Assembly (NCBI GenBank): GCA_018401015.1
Contig: JAGYLP010000019.1
Span: 1-34,737, forward strand
Source: Bacteroidales bacterium
GTDB lineage: Bacteria > Bacteroidota > Bacteroidia > Bacteroidales > M50B96
DNA length: 34,737 nucleotides
Reading direction: 5' to 3'
The translations under genes were made by a program, and so were the position numbers. Shown here piece after piece: positions 18,194 to 28,459 of the stretch. Below the pieces are notes generated by a model. That model saw only the letters and a list, made by a program, of their open reading frames with translations, did not search any database and was not told the DNA's origin. Within the stretch, counting starts at the first letter, position 1. Each line of letters starts with the position of its first letter.

Positions 18194-18549
18194 AGGAGAA
18201 TAACGAAACCACCGGACCAAAGGAGGAAAAGCGTAGCAATATCCTCATAAGCATCCTCAATGGAAGTATTTTCACTCGGAGCGAAGTAAAAAATCAACTT
18301 CCCTATATCGTTACGCTCGTCTTTCTTATTATCGTGTACATCGGCAATCGATACCATGCCGAGAGCGTGCTGGCCGACCTTATTCGTGTGCAAAAAGAAC
18401 TCAAAGATACCCGTGCGGAATGGATTCTGATTAATTCCGACTTACTCGACCAAAAACGTCAATCCCATATCAAAAAACTAGTGCAGGAGAAAAACCTCGG
18501 ACTGCATCCTTTGCAAGAACCACCCAAAAAAATTACCCTCGATGACTAA
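18190..18549 (+). CDS. ftsL: FtsL-like division protein (Bacteroidota type)
   Basis: A 119-residue single-pass membrane protein: a cytoplasmic N-terminus, a hydrophobic segment around LPYIVTLVFLIIVYIGN (about residues 37-53) and a periplasmic helical part (SVLADLIRVQKELKDTRAEW) likely to form a coiled coil. Size, topology and place between rsmH and ftsI identify it as FtsL; sequence conservation in this family is weak. It should pair with the FtsB-like partner and FtsQ and activate FtsW/FtsI. It overlaps rsmH by 4 nt and ftsI by 8 nt, suggesting translational coupling. Confidence 0.85.
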   Translation: MKENNETTGPKEEKRSNILISILNGSIFTRSEVKNQLPYIVTLVFLIIVYIGNRYHAESVLADLIRVQKELKDTRAEWILINSDLLDQKRQSHIKKLVQEKNLGLHPLQEPPKKITLDD

Positions 18550-20725
18550 CACAGATGGAGGACATAAAAACGCATTGCGGTTCCGAATTAACGTGGTGTT
18601 GATTCTGGTGATTGGCGTTTTGCTGGCTGTGGTCGGTAAGGTTCTCTATATCCAAATCTTTCAGTTGGAATACTGGAAACAACGGTACTCGGAAACTATC
18701 CGCCAAGTGGAAGAATTGCCCAAAAGAGGAGAAATCCTCAGTAATAATGGGGAAATTCTAGTAACCTCTATCCCCATTTATCGACTCACGATTGATTTAC
18801 GCACCCCGGGTTGGAAAAATTACCTCGACCGAAACGGAATCCTTTCCAATTCGAACGAAGCTCGCCTGGATTCACTATGCCGAGCGCTAGTCCCCTTTGT
18901 CCCCGGGTTCTCTCCCTATCAAATTAAAGCAGAACTTATTGCGCGCTATAAACGCAAGGAACAATTTTATTTTCCAAAGTATTACAACGATTTAGAATAT
19001 AATCACATTAAATCCTTACCCATTTTACGCGACGGGAAGTTTAAAACCGGATTGGTTGCTAATTCAAACATGCGGAGGGTTAAACCCTTCAAACATTTGG
19101 CTTCCAGAACGCTGGGAACCTTAAACGAGAAGGAAATCGGGAATGTCGGAATTGAAGCAGCTTATCATACCGAGCTCCGAGGTAAACCCGGCGAGGTGAT
19201 AAAGCAAAAACTGCCCGGAGGAATTTGGATTCCGCGCGATGAGAACTTCTCTATTCAGCCTGAAGCAGGATACGATTTAATAACCACCATCGATGTCCAA
19301 CTTCAAGATATCACCCACGAAGCTTTAAAACGCCAAATGAAACGGCATCGGGTCCACCACGGATCGGCAGTGCTCATGGAAGTGCAAACCGGAAACATCC
19401 TTGCCATTGCCAATTTAACCGATACACTGGGCGATTACCTCGAGTTCTATAACTATGCTGTTGGCGAATCGACCGAACCTGGTTCAACCATCAAACTGCC
19501 CAGTTTTATTGCACTCTTAGAAGATGGTTACATCGAACTCGACGATACGGTCGATGCCGGAACAGGAGTCTGGGAGGTGTACGATCGTCAAATTCGCGAT
19601 ACCAAAGAAGATGGCTACGGAGTGCTTAGCCTGGAGGAAGCATTCAAAGTATCGTCGAATATCGGAGTCGTAAAAACTGTTTTGAAATATTACGAAAAGG
19701 ATCCGGAACAATTCATCGACCGACTCAAACAAATGGGTTTGCATGAGCCTTTGCAACTCGAGATTCCCGGTGAACCTGCTCCATACATTCGTACACCCGA
19801 GGATAAATACTGGTGGCAAGGTTCGCTCGCTCAGCTCAGCTATGGTTATGAACTCACCTTAACACCTTTACAAATACTGGCTTTTTATAACGCGATTGCC
19901 AACGATGGGAAAATGGTTAAACCACGTTTCGTCTCCGGACTGTCGCGCGATGGAAAGCTGGTTAAAGAATTTCAACCGGATGTTCTGCAACGATCGGTTT
20001 GCTCGCGCTCTACGCTTAAAAAGGCGCGTTTACTCCTTGAATCGGTCGTGGACAAAGGATGGTATCTCGACGAAAATGGCAAACGTGTGGATAAACCCCT
20101 GCGTGGAACAGCTTATAATTTGGATAATCCGCGTTACCGTATTGCCGGTAAAACCGGTACCGCTCAGGTCGCCTCCGGTACAACCGGATATAATCGAAAA
20201 ACTTACCAAGCCTCCTTCGTGGGGTATTTCCCCGCCGAAAATCCAAAGTATTCCTGCATCGTGGTTATTAATCGACCTCTTTCGGGAGTAATCTACGGAA
20301 ATGTACTTGCCGGTGGAGTTTTTAAAGAGATTTCCGATTACGTCATGGCTTACGATTTCGATGTTGCTGCCGAAAGACATGCATTACCCGTGGTCTATGA
20401 GGCTCCGGTTTCTGCCGATGGATACTATCCGCATCTGGAGCGCATTTTCGATGCCTTTGATATTCCTAACGAAGATGCGCTAGCGGGCGGCGACTGGGTT
20501 TCGACCTTCTCTCAGCCAAGTCGGGTTGCCATGAAAGAACGGGTCATCTCCAACGAAAACTTACTTCCCAATGTGATGGGGATGGGGCTGAAGGATGCGC
20601 TCTATTTGTTGGAAAACAAAGGGTTACGGGTAAGTATTGAGGGCTACGGTAGGGTTCGCCGGCAAATTCCAGAGGCCCAAACTCCCTACCGGCGCGGAAT
20701 GCAAGTAAAATTGATATTAAGTTAA
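18542..20725 (+). CDS. ftsI: Septal peptidoglycan transpeptidase FtsI (PBP3) with C-terminal PASTA domain
   Basis: A 727-residue class B penicillin-binding protein. A membrane anchor spans residues ~15-37, followed by the pedestal domain beginning RGEILSNNGEIL. The transpeptidase motifs are S315-T-I-K318, S371-S-N373 and K537-T-G-T540. A single PASTA domain occupies ~673-727 (LPNVMGMGLKDALYLLENKG). It crosslinks septal peptidoglycan together with FtsW. Extra length compared with proteobacterial FtsI (about 590 residues) comes mainly from the PASTA-bearing C-terminus, usual in Bacteroidota. Confidence 0.96.
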   Translation: MTNTDGGHKNALRFRINVVLILVIGVLLAVVGKVLYIQIFQLEYWKQRYSETIRQVEELPKRGEILSNNGEILVTSIPIYRLTIDLRTPGWKNYLDRNGILSNSNEARLDSLCRALVPFVPGFSPYQIKAELIARYKRKEQFYFPKYYNDLEYNHIKSLPILRDGKFKTGLVANSNMRRVKPFKHLASRTLGTLNEKEIGNVGIEAAYHTELRGKPGEVIKQKLPGGIWIPRDENFSIQPEAGYDLITTIDVQLQDITHEALKRQMKRHRVHHGSAVLMEVQTGNILAIANLTDTLGDYLEFYNYAVGESTEPGSTIKLPSFIALLEDGYIELDDTVDAGTGVWEVYDRQIRDTKEDGYGVLSLEEAFKVSSNIGVVKTVLKYYEKDPEQFIDRLKQMGLHEPLQLEIPGEPAPYIRTPEDKYWWQGSLAQLSYGYELTLTPLQILAFYNAIANDGKMVKPRFVSGLSRDGKLVKEFQPDVLQRSVCSRSTLKKARLLLESVVDKGWYLDENGKRVDKPLRGTAYNLDNPRYRIAGKTGTAQVASGTTGYNRKTYQASFVGYFPAENPKYSCIVVINRPLSGVIYGNVLAGGVFKEISDYVMAYDFDVAAERHALPVVYEAPVSADGYYPHLERIFDAFDIPNEDALAGGDWVSTFSQPSRVAMKERVISNENLLPNVMGMGLKDALYLLENKGLRVSIEGYGRVRRQIPEAQTPYRRGMQVKLILS

Positions 20726-20736
20726 ACCAGGATCGC

Positions 20737-22203
20737 ATGACGAAACAACTGAACTCGCTTCTAACAACTATAAGCCACCAACTCGTTTTGGATGGTCCGG
20801 AACCAGGCATTGAGCATCTGGCAATCGATTCGCGCGAGGTAAAAGCGAATAGCTTATTCTTCGCCATAAAAGGAGTGAGTGCCGATGGTCACCAGTTTAT
20901 CGGTAAGGCCGTCCAAGCAGGCGCTGTTGCCGTGATGTGCAGCGAACTGCCAGCTCAAACTCAAGCGGGAATTGCCTATGTCCTGGTGGAGGAACCCCAG
21001 GTAGCCATGGCAAATATCGCTGCCGCTTTCTACGATTATCCGTCGTCGAAATTGAAGCTTGTGGGCATAACCGGAACCAACGGTAAAACAACGAGCGTTA
21101 CCCTGCTCTACGATTTTTTTAGGGGTATGGGGATAAAGGTCGGACTCATCTCTACCGTTGTTTATCGTATTGGCGATAAGAAGCTTAGCTCAACTCATAC
21201 CACCCCCGATGTGGTCCGGCTCAACGCTTTGATGAACACGATGGTAAACGAAGGTTGCGAGTACTGTTTCATGGAGGTGAGTTCGCATGCAATCCATCAA
21301 GGACGAATCATCGGACTCGATTTCGATGCCGCTATGTTTACCAATCTAACCCACGATCACCTCGATTATCATGGAAGCTTTGCCGAGTATCTAAGAGTGA
21401 AGAAATCCTTCTTCGATGGATTGAAGAAAGATGCCCTTGCGATATACAATGCCGACGATCGGCATGGAAGCGTGATGGTTCAAAATACCCGTGCGAAAAA
21501 AGTAAGTTATTCTTTAACAAACATGGCCGATTACCGGGCTAGGATGATCGAAATGGGGATGCACGGAATGACGCTACACATCGATGGGGAAGAGGTGCAT
21601 ATCCGACTGGTAGGTCATTTCAATGCCTACAACCTGATGGGTGTGTACGCCTTGCTTCGTGAATGGGATTTCCCGAAAGAAGAGGCCCTTACCGGAATGA
21701 GTCGCTTAAAACACGTGAGCGGCCGCTTCGAAACCATTATCACTCCCAAAGGAGTTAAAGTAATTATCGATTATGCGCATACACCCGATGCGCTCAAACA
21801 AGTGCTCGATGCCATTATCAAAGTGAACGATGGGAAAGGACAAGTTCTCACCGTAGTGGGGGCTGGTGGCGACCGAGACCGAGAAAAGCGTCCGGTGATG
21901 GGTAAAATCGCTATTGATCGCAGCTCCCGGGTATTTTTTACATCGGATAACCCTCGAAGCGAAAATCCTTTCAGCATTTTGGAAGATATGAAGGCTCATC
22001 TGTCTCAAAATGAGCGAGGTAAAACCATTACCATCACCGAGAGGGCCGAGGCGATTAAAGCGGCCTTAATGCTCGCACAACCTGCCGATATCGTGCTGAT
22101 TGCGGGGAAAGGCCATGAAACCTATCAGGAGATAAAAGGGGTACGCTATCATTTCGACGACCGCGAAGTGGTGGAGGAACTTATTAAAGATCAACTCAAT
22201 TAA
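20737..22203 (+). CDS. murE: UDP-MurNAc-L-Ala-D-Glu:meso-diaminopimelate ligase MurE
   Basis: A 488-residue Mur ligase. The ATP-binding loop GTNGKTTS is at residues 113-120. The central domain has [10 protein letters not shown], and the probable carbamylated lysine lies at K222/K223. The C-terminal domain carries DNPRSENP (404-411). Arg in DNPR is the known marker for meso-diaminopimelate rather than lysine, which predicts mDAP-type peptidoglycan. GKGHE (457-461) is also conserved. It acts in the cytoplasm, adding the third amino acid of the stem peptide. It starts 11 nt after ftsI. Confidence 0.97.
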   Translation: MTKQLNSLLTTISHQLVLDGPEPGIEHLAIDSREVKANSLFFAIKGVSADGHQFIGKAVQAGAVAVMCSELPAQTQAGIAYVLVEEPQVAMANIAAAFYDYPSSKLKLVGITGTNGKTTSVTLLYDFFRGMGIKVGLISTVVYRIGDKKLSSTHTTPDVVRLNALMNTMVNEGCEYCFMEVSSHAIHQGRIIGLDFDAAMFTNLTHDHLDYHGSFAEYLRVKKSFFDGLKKDALAIYNADDRHGSVMVQNTRAKKVSYSLTNMADYRARMIEMGMHGMTLHIDGEEVHIRLVGHFNAYNLMGVYALLREWDFPKEEALTGMSRLKHVSGRFETIITPKGVKVIIDYAHTPDALKQVLDAIIKVNDGKGQVLTVVGAGGDRDREKRPVMGKIAIDRSSRVFFTSDNPRSENPFSILEDMKAHLSQNERGKTITITERAEAIKAALMLAQPADIVLIAGKGHETYQEIKGVRYHFDDREVVEELIKDQLN

Positions 22204-22217
22204 ATCAAAACTGCATC

Positions 22218-23465
22218 ATGCTATACTATCTGTTTGATTATTTAAACGACATCAATTTTCCGGGAGCAGGGCTGTTTAACTACATTTCTTTTCGGTCGGC
22301 TATGGCAGTTATTACTTCCCTGGCTGTTTCTCTACTCATCGGAAAACGAATCATTGCCTATCTGCAGTTGAAACAAATCGGAGAAACCATTCGCGATTTG
22401 GATCTTGCCGGGCAAATGGCCAAAAAAGGGACACCCACCATGGGCGGAATCATCATCATTGCTTCCATCCTCATTCCAACGCTCCTTTTTGCCCAGCTAT
22501 CCAATATTTATATCCTGCTCATGATTTTAACCACGGTTTGGTTGGGATTAATCGGGTTTATCGACGATTATATCAAAGTCTTTAAAAAGAACAAAGAGGG
22601 CTTACAGGGTCGAACCAAATTAATTGGTCAGGTTGGCCTCGGACTCATGGTCGGCATTATCCTTTACACGAGCGACGATGCAGTAATCCGACAAAAAATT
22701 AGCCCCAGCGAAACAACTACGGTGGTTACTGCTCAGAATCAAACTACTTCGGTCACCACCGAGGCGGTGTGGGGCGAAGAAATCAAATCGACCAAAACCA
22801 CCATTCCCTTTCTTAAAAACAATGAGTTCGATTATACCGATGTGGTTCGTTTTTTAGGCGATTCAGCCCAAACCTGGGGCTGGATTGTGTTCATCCTCAT
22901 AACCATTTTCATTATCACGGCCGTTTCCAATGGAGCTAATCTTACCGATGGATTGGATGGGCTGGCCACCGGCAGTTCTGCCATTATTGGCGCAACGCTC
23001 GGAATCCTGGCCTATGTGTCGGGTAATATGGTGTATGCCGATTATCTGAACATCATGTACATCCCCGATACAGGTGAGCTGGTGATTTTCCTCGCCGCTT
23101 TTATCGGAGCCACGGTGGGTTTCCTCTGGTACAACTCTTACCCGGCTCAGGTCTTTATGGGCGATACCGGAAGTCTTACCATTGGTGGAATCATTTCGGT
23201 AATTGCCATCATCATTCATAAAGAATTATTGATCCCAATTCTTTGCGGAATCTTCCTCGTGGAGAACCTTTCGGTGGTCATGCAGGTGAGTTATTTCAAG
23301 TACACCAAAAAGCGATTTGGCGAAGGACGTCGCATTTTCCTCATGGCTCCACTGCATCATCATTATCAGAAGAAGGGCTATCCTGAACCTAAAATTGTAA
23401 CCCGATTCTGGATTGTTGGAATCCTGCTGGCCGTGCTAACCATTGTAACCCTCAAAATTCGTTAA
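22218..23465 (+). CDS. mraY: Phospho-MurNAc-pentapeptide translocase MraY
   Basis: A 415-residue polytopic membrane enzyme making lipid I from UDP-MurNAc-pentapeptide and undecaprenyl phosphate. Signature residues are present: D116-D117 in [23 protein letters not shown] (241-250), MGDTGS (314-319) and the HHH loop (380-382). It is about 50 residues longer than the E. coli protein (360). The extra length lies mostly at ~152-215, a hydrophilic Thr-rich loop between membrane segments ([20 protein letters not shown]). From memory, long loops here also occur in other Bacteroidota MraY proteins. Confidence 0.97.
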   Translation: MLYYLFDYLNDINFPGAGLFNYISFRSAMAVITSLAVSLLIGKRIIAYLQLKQIGETIRDLDLAGQMAKKGTPTMGGIIIIASILIPTLLFAQLSNIYILLMILTTVWLGLIGFIDDYIKVFKKNKEGLQGRTKLIGQVGLGLMVGIILYTSDDAVIRQKISPSETTTVVTAQNQTTSVTTEAVWGEEIKSTKTTIPFLKNNEFDYTDVVRFLGDSAQTWGWIVFILITIFIITAVSNGANLTDGLDGLATGSSAIIGATLGILAYVSGNMVYADYLNIMYIPDTGELVIFLAAFIGATVGFLWYNSYPAQVFMGDTGSLTIGGIISVIAIIIHKELLIPILCGIFLVENLSVVMQVSYFKYTKKRFGEGRRIFLMAPLHHHYQKKGYPEPKIVTRFWIVGILLAVLTIVTLKIR

Positions 23466-23466
23466 T

Positions 23467-24804
23467 ATGAGTATTCAATTGGCAGTTTTAGGAGGAGGAG
23501 AGAGTGGCACAGGTGCCGCTTTGCTGGCTAAGAAGCTAGGTTTGCCTGTTTTTCTTTCCGAAAAGGGAAGTTTGAAGGCTGCCTATAAAGCTCGTTTGCA
23601 GGAGGCTGCCATTATATTCGAAGAGAACGGACACAGCGAAAAAATGCTCCTCGAAGCGAAGGAATGGATCGTGAGTCCGGGTATTCCCGATACCCTTCCT
23701 TTACTCCAAAAGGCACGCGAGATTGGAATTTCCATTATCGACGAAATCGAATTTGCCTTTCGTTTTTCAAAAGGAAAAGCCATCGCAATCACCGGCAGTA
23801 ACGGTAAAACAACCACTACTCATCTTATTTATCACTTGTTACAAAAAGCCGGATTATCCGTGGGTTTAGCCGGTAATGTTGGACACTCCTGGGCAGCGCA
23901 ACTTTGCTCGCAGGATTACGATTATTGGGTGCTGGAACTTAGCTCTTTCCAACTCGACCGAATTCAGGCATTTCGCCCTTATATCAGTGTTTTACTGAAT
24001 ATAACGCCCGATCATCTCGACCGCTATCACTATCAGTTTGAGCGCTATGCGGCATCGAAATTCCGAATTTGCCAAAATCAGGAAGAGTCCGATGCATTTA
24101 TCTATAACGCCGACGATCCGCTCATAAATGAATGGGTTCGTCATCATAATAAGCCCCTTCGGATGTATGGTTTCAGCCTCGATGCATCCATTGAAACCAC
24201 CGCCTGTATTAATGAAAATCAACTAGAAGTAACTATCGAACATAAGCTATTCAATATGACCATTTATGACCTAGCCCTACAAGGGAAACACAATGCCTAC
24301 AACTCCATGGCTGCTGCTATTGCCGGGAATGTTCTGAAAATTCGAAAAGAAATAATTCGCGAAAGCTTATCCGATTTTCAAGGAGTTGAACATCGCTTGG
24401 AGTATTTCCTCAAAATTCATGGCATTCAGTTTATTAACGATTCCAAAGCAACCAATGTGAATGCCACTTGGTATGCGCTCGAAAGCATGTCGGCTCCCAC
24501 CATTTGGATCGTAGGGGGAGTGGATAAAGGAAACGATTACTCCGAGCTATTCGATTTGGTAAAACAAAAGGTTAAAGCTATTATTTGCCTGGGAACCGAT
24601 AATGCGAAGCTCCTCGAAGCCTTTTCCGATAAAGTAGAGGTAATTGCCGATACCCACTCGATGGAGGAGGCCGTTAACCTGGCTTATTCGCTAGGGAAAA
24701 AAGGCGACCATGTACTACTATCTCCGGCATGCGCCAGCTTCGACCTGTTCGATAATTACGAAGCACGCGGAAGAGCTTTTAAAAAAGCTGTTCGCGACTT
24801 ATAA
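23467..24804 (+). CDS. murD: UDP-MurNAc-L-alanine:D-glutamate ligase MurD
   Basis: A 445-residue Mur ligase starting with a nucleotide-binding-like GGGESGTGAALLAKK. The ATP loop GSNGKTTTT is at residues 110-118. The central domain contains LELSSFQLD and NITPDHLDRY; the C-terminal part ends with LLSPACASFDLFDNYEARG. It adds D-Glu to UDP-MurNAc-L-Ala in the cytoplasm. It starts 1 nt after the mraY stop codon, so coupled translation is likely. Confidence 0.97.
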   Translation: MSIQLAVLGGGESGTGAALLAKKLGLPVFLSEKGSLKAAYKARLQEAAIIFEENGHSEKMLLEAKEWIVSPGIPDTLPLLQKAREIGISIIDEIEFAFRFSKGKAIAITGSNGKTTTTHLIYHLLQKAGLSVGLAGNVGHSWAAQLCSQDYDYWVLELSSFQLDRIQAFRPYISVLLNITPDHLDRYHYQFERYAASKFRICQNQEESDAFIYNADDPLINEWVRHHNKPLRMYGFSLDASIETTACINENQLEVTIEHKLFNMTIYDLALQGKHNAYNSMAAAIAGNVLKIRKEIIRESLSDFQGVEHRLEYFLKIHGIQFINDSKATNVNATWYALESMSAPTIWIVGGVDKGNDYSELFDLVKQKVKAIICLGTDNAKLLEAFSDKVEVIADTHSMEEAVNLAYSLGKKGDHVLLSPACASFDLFDNYEARGRAFKKAVRDL

Positions 24805-24825
24805 TCACTTACAAAACAACCAATC

Positions 24826-25953
24826 ATGCCCGCAATTTTTAAAGGTGATCGAATTTTATTAACAGTTGTAATAGCACTCATGCTTTTCTCCCTGCCTATC
24901 GTTTTTACTTCGATAAGCACTCTGGCTTATAAAAGCAATAGCTACCTCATGCCTTTTGTGAAGCACTTTGGTTTGCTGGCTGTTGGGCTTGCTGCTATTG
25001 TAATCGTGCATCGGATCCCTTTTAAATTGTATGCACGAATAGCTCCTGTTATTCTCGGATTAGCGATTATCTTGTTGATTCTTACCCTCCTATTCGGACA
25101 AAATCTGAATAGTGCCGTTCGTTCGCTACCAATCCTGGGAATCAGTTTCCAAACCTCCGATTTTGCAAAAATTGCCATGGTCATTTTCACAGCGAGCCTC
25201 CTGGCCCGCCATGAACGGGATATTAATAACCCAACTAAAGTCTTATTCCCGATTCTGGGGATGCTGTTTGTCGTGGACATCCTCATCATGATGGCCGACC
25301 TTTCCACTGCGCTTCTCCTTACCACAACTATTTTATTGATGCTCTTCATTGCCGGCGTAAAATGGTATTCGCTCATCCTCGTTGTCGTAGTTTCTGGGCT
25401 CTTCTTTTTTGGCACCACCCAGGTTATCGAGGCCGTTTATCCGAATAGCCGGGTTTCTACCTGGTCGAGCCGTATAGAAACCTTCTTAGGAATGGGTGAT
25501 ACGGTCGATTCCGAAAAGAATTTTCAATCGAACCAATCCCAAATTGCTATCGCTACCGGCTTTCCTTTCGGGAAAGGTCCTGGGCACAGCACCCAACGAA
25601 ACATTTTGCCGCATCCTTATTCCGATTTTGCCTTCGCAATCATTGTCGAAGAATGGGGCGTTTTTGGTTGGGTAATGGTAATAATCTTGTATTTCATGCT
25701 ACTGGCAAGGGCAGTAATTATTGCCCGCCAAAGCAAGCATTTCCTGGGCAGCCTTATGGTTATGGGGCTTTCCCTGGGGATCATCATTCAGGCTATTATC
25801 AACATGGCGGTTTGTACCAATCTGATGCCGGTTACGGGACAGCCGCTACCTTTTATTAGTATGGGTGGTTCGTCGATCCTCTTCACCAGCGTTGCTATAG
25901 GCATTATCCTGAACGTGGGGGCGCACTCGCTCGTAAATCCTAAAACTGCTTAA
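24826..25953 (+). CDS. ftsW: Septal peptidoglycan glycosyltransferase FtsW (SEDS family)
   Basis: A 375-residue polytopic membrane protein. SEDS hallmarks: QTSDFAKIAM (109-118, where many phyla have QPSE), the extracellular loop HPYSDFAFAIIVEEWG (263-278) with D267 the likely catalytic Asp, and TGQPLPFISMGGSS (337-350). It polymerises lipid II at the septum in complex with FtsI, FtsL and FtsQ. Its place between murD and murG favours FtsW over the related RodA. Confidence 0.95.
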   Translation: MPAIFKGDRILLTVVIALMLFSLPIVFTSISTLAYKSNSYLMPFVKHFGLLAVGLAAIVIVHRIPFKLYARIAPVILGLAIILLILTLLFGQNLNSAVRSLPILGISFQTSDFAKIAMVIFTASLLARHERDINNPTKVLFPILGMLFVVDILIMMADLSTALLLTTTILLMLFIAGVKWYSLILVVVVSGLFFFGTTQVIEAVYPNSRVSTWSSRIETFLGMGDTVDSEKNFQSNQSQIAIATGFPFGKGPGHSTQRNILPHPYSDFAFAIIVEEWGVFGWVMVIILYFMLLARAVIIARQSKHFLGSLMVMGLSLGIIIQAIINMAVCTNLMPVTGQPLPFISMGGSSILFTSVAIGIILNVGAHSLVNPKTA

Positions 25954-25955
25954 TT

Positions 25956-27074
25956 ATGGAACAACGACCCTATAAAATAATCATTTCCGGAGGGGGAACA
26001 GGCGGACATATTTTCCCGGCTATCTCCATCGCTCAAGCCTTACGCGAAAAGGATTCGTCGATTCAGATTCTCTTCGTAGGGGCATTGGGTAAAATGGAAA
26101 TGGAAAAAGTTCCGGCCGCCGGATTCGCTATAATCGGCTTACCCATTACCGGATTTCAACGCAGTTTGAGTAAACAAAACCTGGCTTTTCCGTTTCGCCT
26201 ACTTCGCAGTCTATGGAAAGCGAAACGAATAATCCGCGACTTTAAACCCGATGCAGCCGTTGGCGTAGGAGGCTATGCCAGTGGTGCTTTGCTGTATATG
26301 GCTGCTCGATCTGGAATTCCTTGCTTAATCCAGGAACAGAATTCCTATCCGGGAATAACGAATAAACTGCTAAAAAATAAGGCGAGTACGATCTGTGTTG
26401 CCTATCAAAATATGGAGCGATTCTTTCCAAAAGAAAAACTCATTCTTACGGGTAATCCGGTTCGTCCCAACCTCAAATCGACGCAACATCTTTTTGGAAA
26501 TGCCAAATTACAATGGGGAATCAAAAAGGAACAAAAAGTTATCTTGGTTCTGGGTGGGAGTCTGGGAGCCAGAAGCATTAACCAAGCTATTCTGAATCAG
26601 CTCGAAAGCATTCGGAATCAGGAAATTTTCCTGGTGTGGCAATGCGGTAAATTATACCTCGACGAACTTAAACCAAAGGTCGAAGCAATGGAATTGGATA
26701 ATGTGGTTTTACTCGATTTCATTCAACGAATGGATTATGCCTACGCAGCCGCCGATGTGATTATTTCCAGGGCCGGAGCAGGTACGATTTCTGAGCTTTG
26801 TCTGGTGGGGAAAGCAACCATTCTGGTCCCTTCGCCCAATGTTGCCGAAGATCATCAAACACAAAATGCGCTCGCTCTGAGCAATCTCCTCGCAGCTCGG
26901 ATGATACCCGATACCGAAGCCTCTGAAAAACTCCTGCCGGAAGCAATCGAATTACTAGAAAATGAGGCTGAACGAAAGGCCATGGGCAACGAAATGAAAA
27001 AGCTTGCCCTGCCCGATGCAGCCAATCAAATAGCCGACGAAGTACTTAAACTGATCCCTCGAACTTTAGCATGA
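25956..27074 (+). CDS. murG: Lipid II synthase MurG
   Basis: A 372-residue GT-B glycosyltransferase that adds GlcNAc to lipid I on the inner membrane face. The N-terminal loop SGGGTGGHIFPA spans residues 11-22. The C-terminal domain has GGSLGARSIN (200-209), SRAGAGTISE (271-280) and EDHQTQNA (298-305) for UDP-GlcNAc binding. It starts 2 nt after ftsW and overlaps murC by 4 nt (ATGA). Confidence 0.97.
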   Translation: MEQRPYKIIISGGGTGGHIFPAISIAQALREKDSSIQILFVGALGKMEMEKVPAAGFAIIGLPITGFQRSLSKQNLAFPFRLLRSLWKAKRIIRDFKPDAAVGVGGYASGALLYMAARSGIPCLIQEQNSYPGITNKLLKNKASTICVAYQNMERFFPKEKLILTGNPVRPNLKSTQHLFGNAKLQWGIKKEQKVILVLGGSLGARSINQAILNQLESIRNQEIFLVWQCGKLYLDELKPKVEAMELDNVVLLDFIQRMDYAYAAADVIISRAGAGTISELCLVGKATILVPSPNVAEDHQTQNALALSNLLAARMIPDTEASEKLLPEAIELLENEAERKAMGNEMKKLALPDAANQIADEVLKLIPRTLA

Positions 27075-28453
27075 AAACATTTACTCACCTCTATTTTTTA
27101 GGCATTGGCGGTATCGGAATGAGTTCCCTGGCCGAGTATTTTTTATCGGAAGGATATCAGGTGGCAGGCTACGACCGCGAAGCTTCAGATCGATGTAAAC
27201 ACCTCGAAAAGCTAGGGGTACAAGTCGTGTATGATGCTGCTGCCGAGGCTATTCCGGCTGCTTTTCGCGATGCTAAACAAACTCGCGTTGTTTTTACTCC
27301 GGCAGTACCTAAACATCATCCTCAACGAATCTTTTTTGCTGAAGGGGGATTTACCCTGAAAAAACGGGCAGAAGTGCTCGGAGCCATTGTCAACCCCCGA
27401 TTCGGCATTGCGGTAGCCGGTAGTCATGGTAAAACATCGGTTTCCTCATACATCGCTTATTTACTCTCCCTTACGGAAATCCCTTTTCATGCTTTCATCG
27501 GGGGAATTGCCCGAAATTTTAATAGCAACCTGGTGCTTAACCCGGGAAGCAATTGGGTATTAGCTGAGGCCGATGAATTCGACCGTTCCTTTCTGCAGCT
27601 CTTCCCAAACATAGCGGTGGTAACAAGCCTCGATGCCGACCACCTCGATGTGTACGGACATTGGTCGGATGTGAAAGCTGCTTTTCAGGATTTTGTCCGA
27701 CAAATAAAAGCCGATGGGGCTTTGGTAGTGCATCAATCGGTGGCCGATTATTTCGAAGCCGATTCCGAAATCGATTTGATTACTTACGGGTCCGGATCCG
27801 ATGCCGATGTAAGTATCCGGAATGTTCGGGTTGAACGAAATGCATATTGGGTAGATATTTACTTACCTGATAACGAAATTTGGAAGGATTGCAAGGTACA
27901 CCTTCCGGGAAGGGTAAACCTCGAAAATGCTCTGGCCATGATCTCCGTTGCCTGGTTACTCGATATTCCCGAGTCGGTCGTTCGGGAAACCTTGGCCGGA
28001 TTTATGGGCGTAAAACGACGCTTCGATTATCGGATTAAAACCCCACAGTTGATTTACATCGACGATTATGCGCATCATCCTGCCGAGATTCAAGCAAGCC
28101 TGGCTTCGGTCCGCGAACTATATCCCGATAAAAAAATCAGCCTGGTTTTTCAGCCTCATTTGTATAGCCGTACTCGCGATTTTGCCAGCGAATTTGCATC
28201 CGCTCTAAATACCGCCGATGAGGTTTTCTTGCTCGATATTTATCCGGCGCGCGAAGAGCCAATTCCTGGTGTGAGCAGCGAGCTTATCTTGAGTCAGTTA
28301 GATGCAGGCAAGGCTCACATAATTGCTCGCGAGGAGCTAATCGTAACCTTAAAGCAGTCGAACCTGGAAGTATTAATCACTATGGGGGCCGGAAATATCG
28401 ATGCCTTAGTTCAGCCCATCGTGCAGGAACTGAAAAAGGCATTTCATTTATAA
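27071..28453 (+). CDS. murC: UDP-MurNAc:L-alanine ligase MurC
   Basis: A 460-residue Mur ligase. It opens with the dinucleotide-like loop LGIGGIGMSSLAEYFL (residues 10-25). The ATP loop is GSHGKTSVS (117-125), where Ser replaces the more common Thr of GTHGKT. The C-terminal domain contains YIDDYAHHPAEI and FQPHLYSRT. It adds the first amino acid, L-Ala, to UDP-MurNAc. The start overlaps murG by 4 nt, and ftsQ begins 6 nt downstream. Confidence 0.97.
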   Translation: MKTFTHLYFLGIGGIGMSSLAEYFLSEGYQVAGYDREASDRCKHLEKLGVQVVYDAAAEAIPAAFRDAKQTRVVFTPAVPKHHPQRIFFAEGGFTLKKRAEVLGAIVNPRFGIAVAGSHGKTSVSSYIAYLLSLTEIPFHAFIGGIARNFNSNLVLNPGSNWVLAEADEFDRSFLQLFPNIAVVTSLDADHLDVYGHWSDVKAAFQDFVRQIKADGALVVHQSVADYFEADSEIDLITYGSGSDADVSIRNVRVERNAYWVDIYLPDNEIWKDCKVHLPGRVNLENALAMISVAWLLDIPESVVRETLAGFMGVKRRFDYRIKTPQLIYIDDYAHHPAEIQASLASVRELYPDKKISLVFQPHLYSRTRDFASEFASALNTADEVFLLDIYPAREEPIPGVSSELILSQLDAGKAHIIAREELIVTLKQSNLEVLITMGAGNIDALVQPIVQELKKAFHL

Positions 28454-28459
28454 AAAATC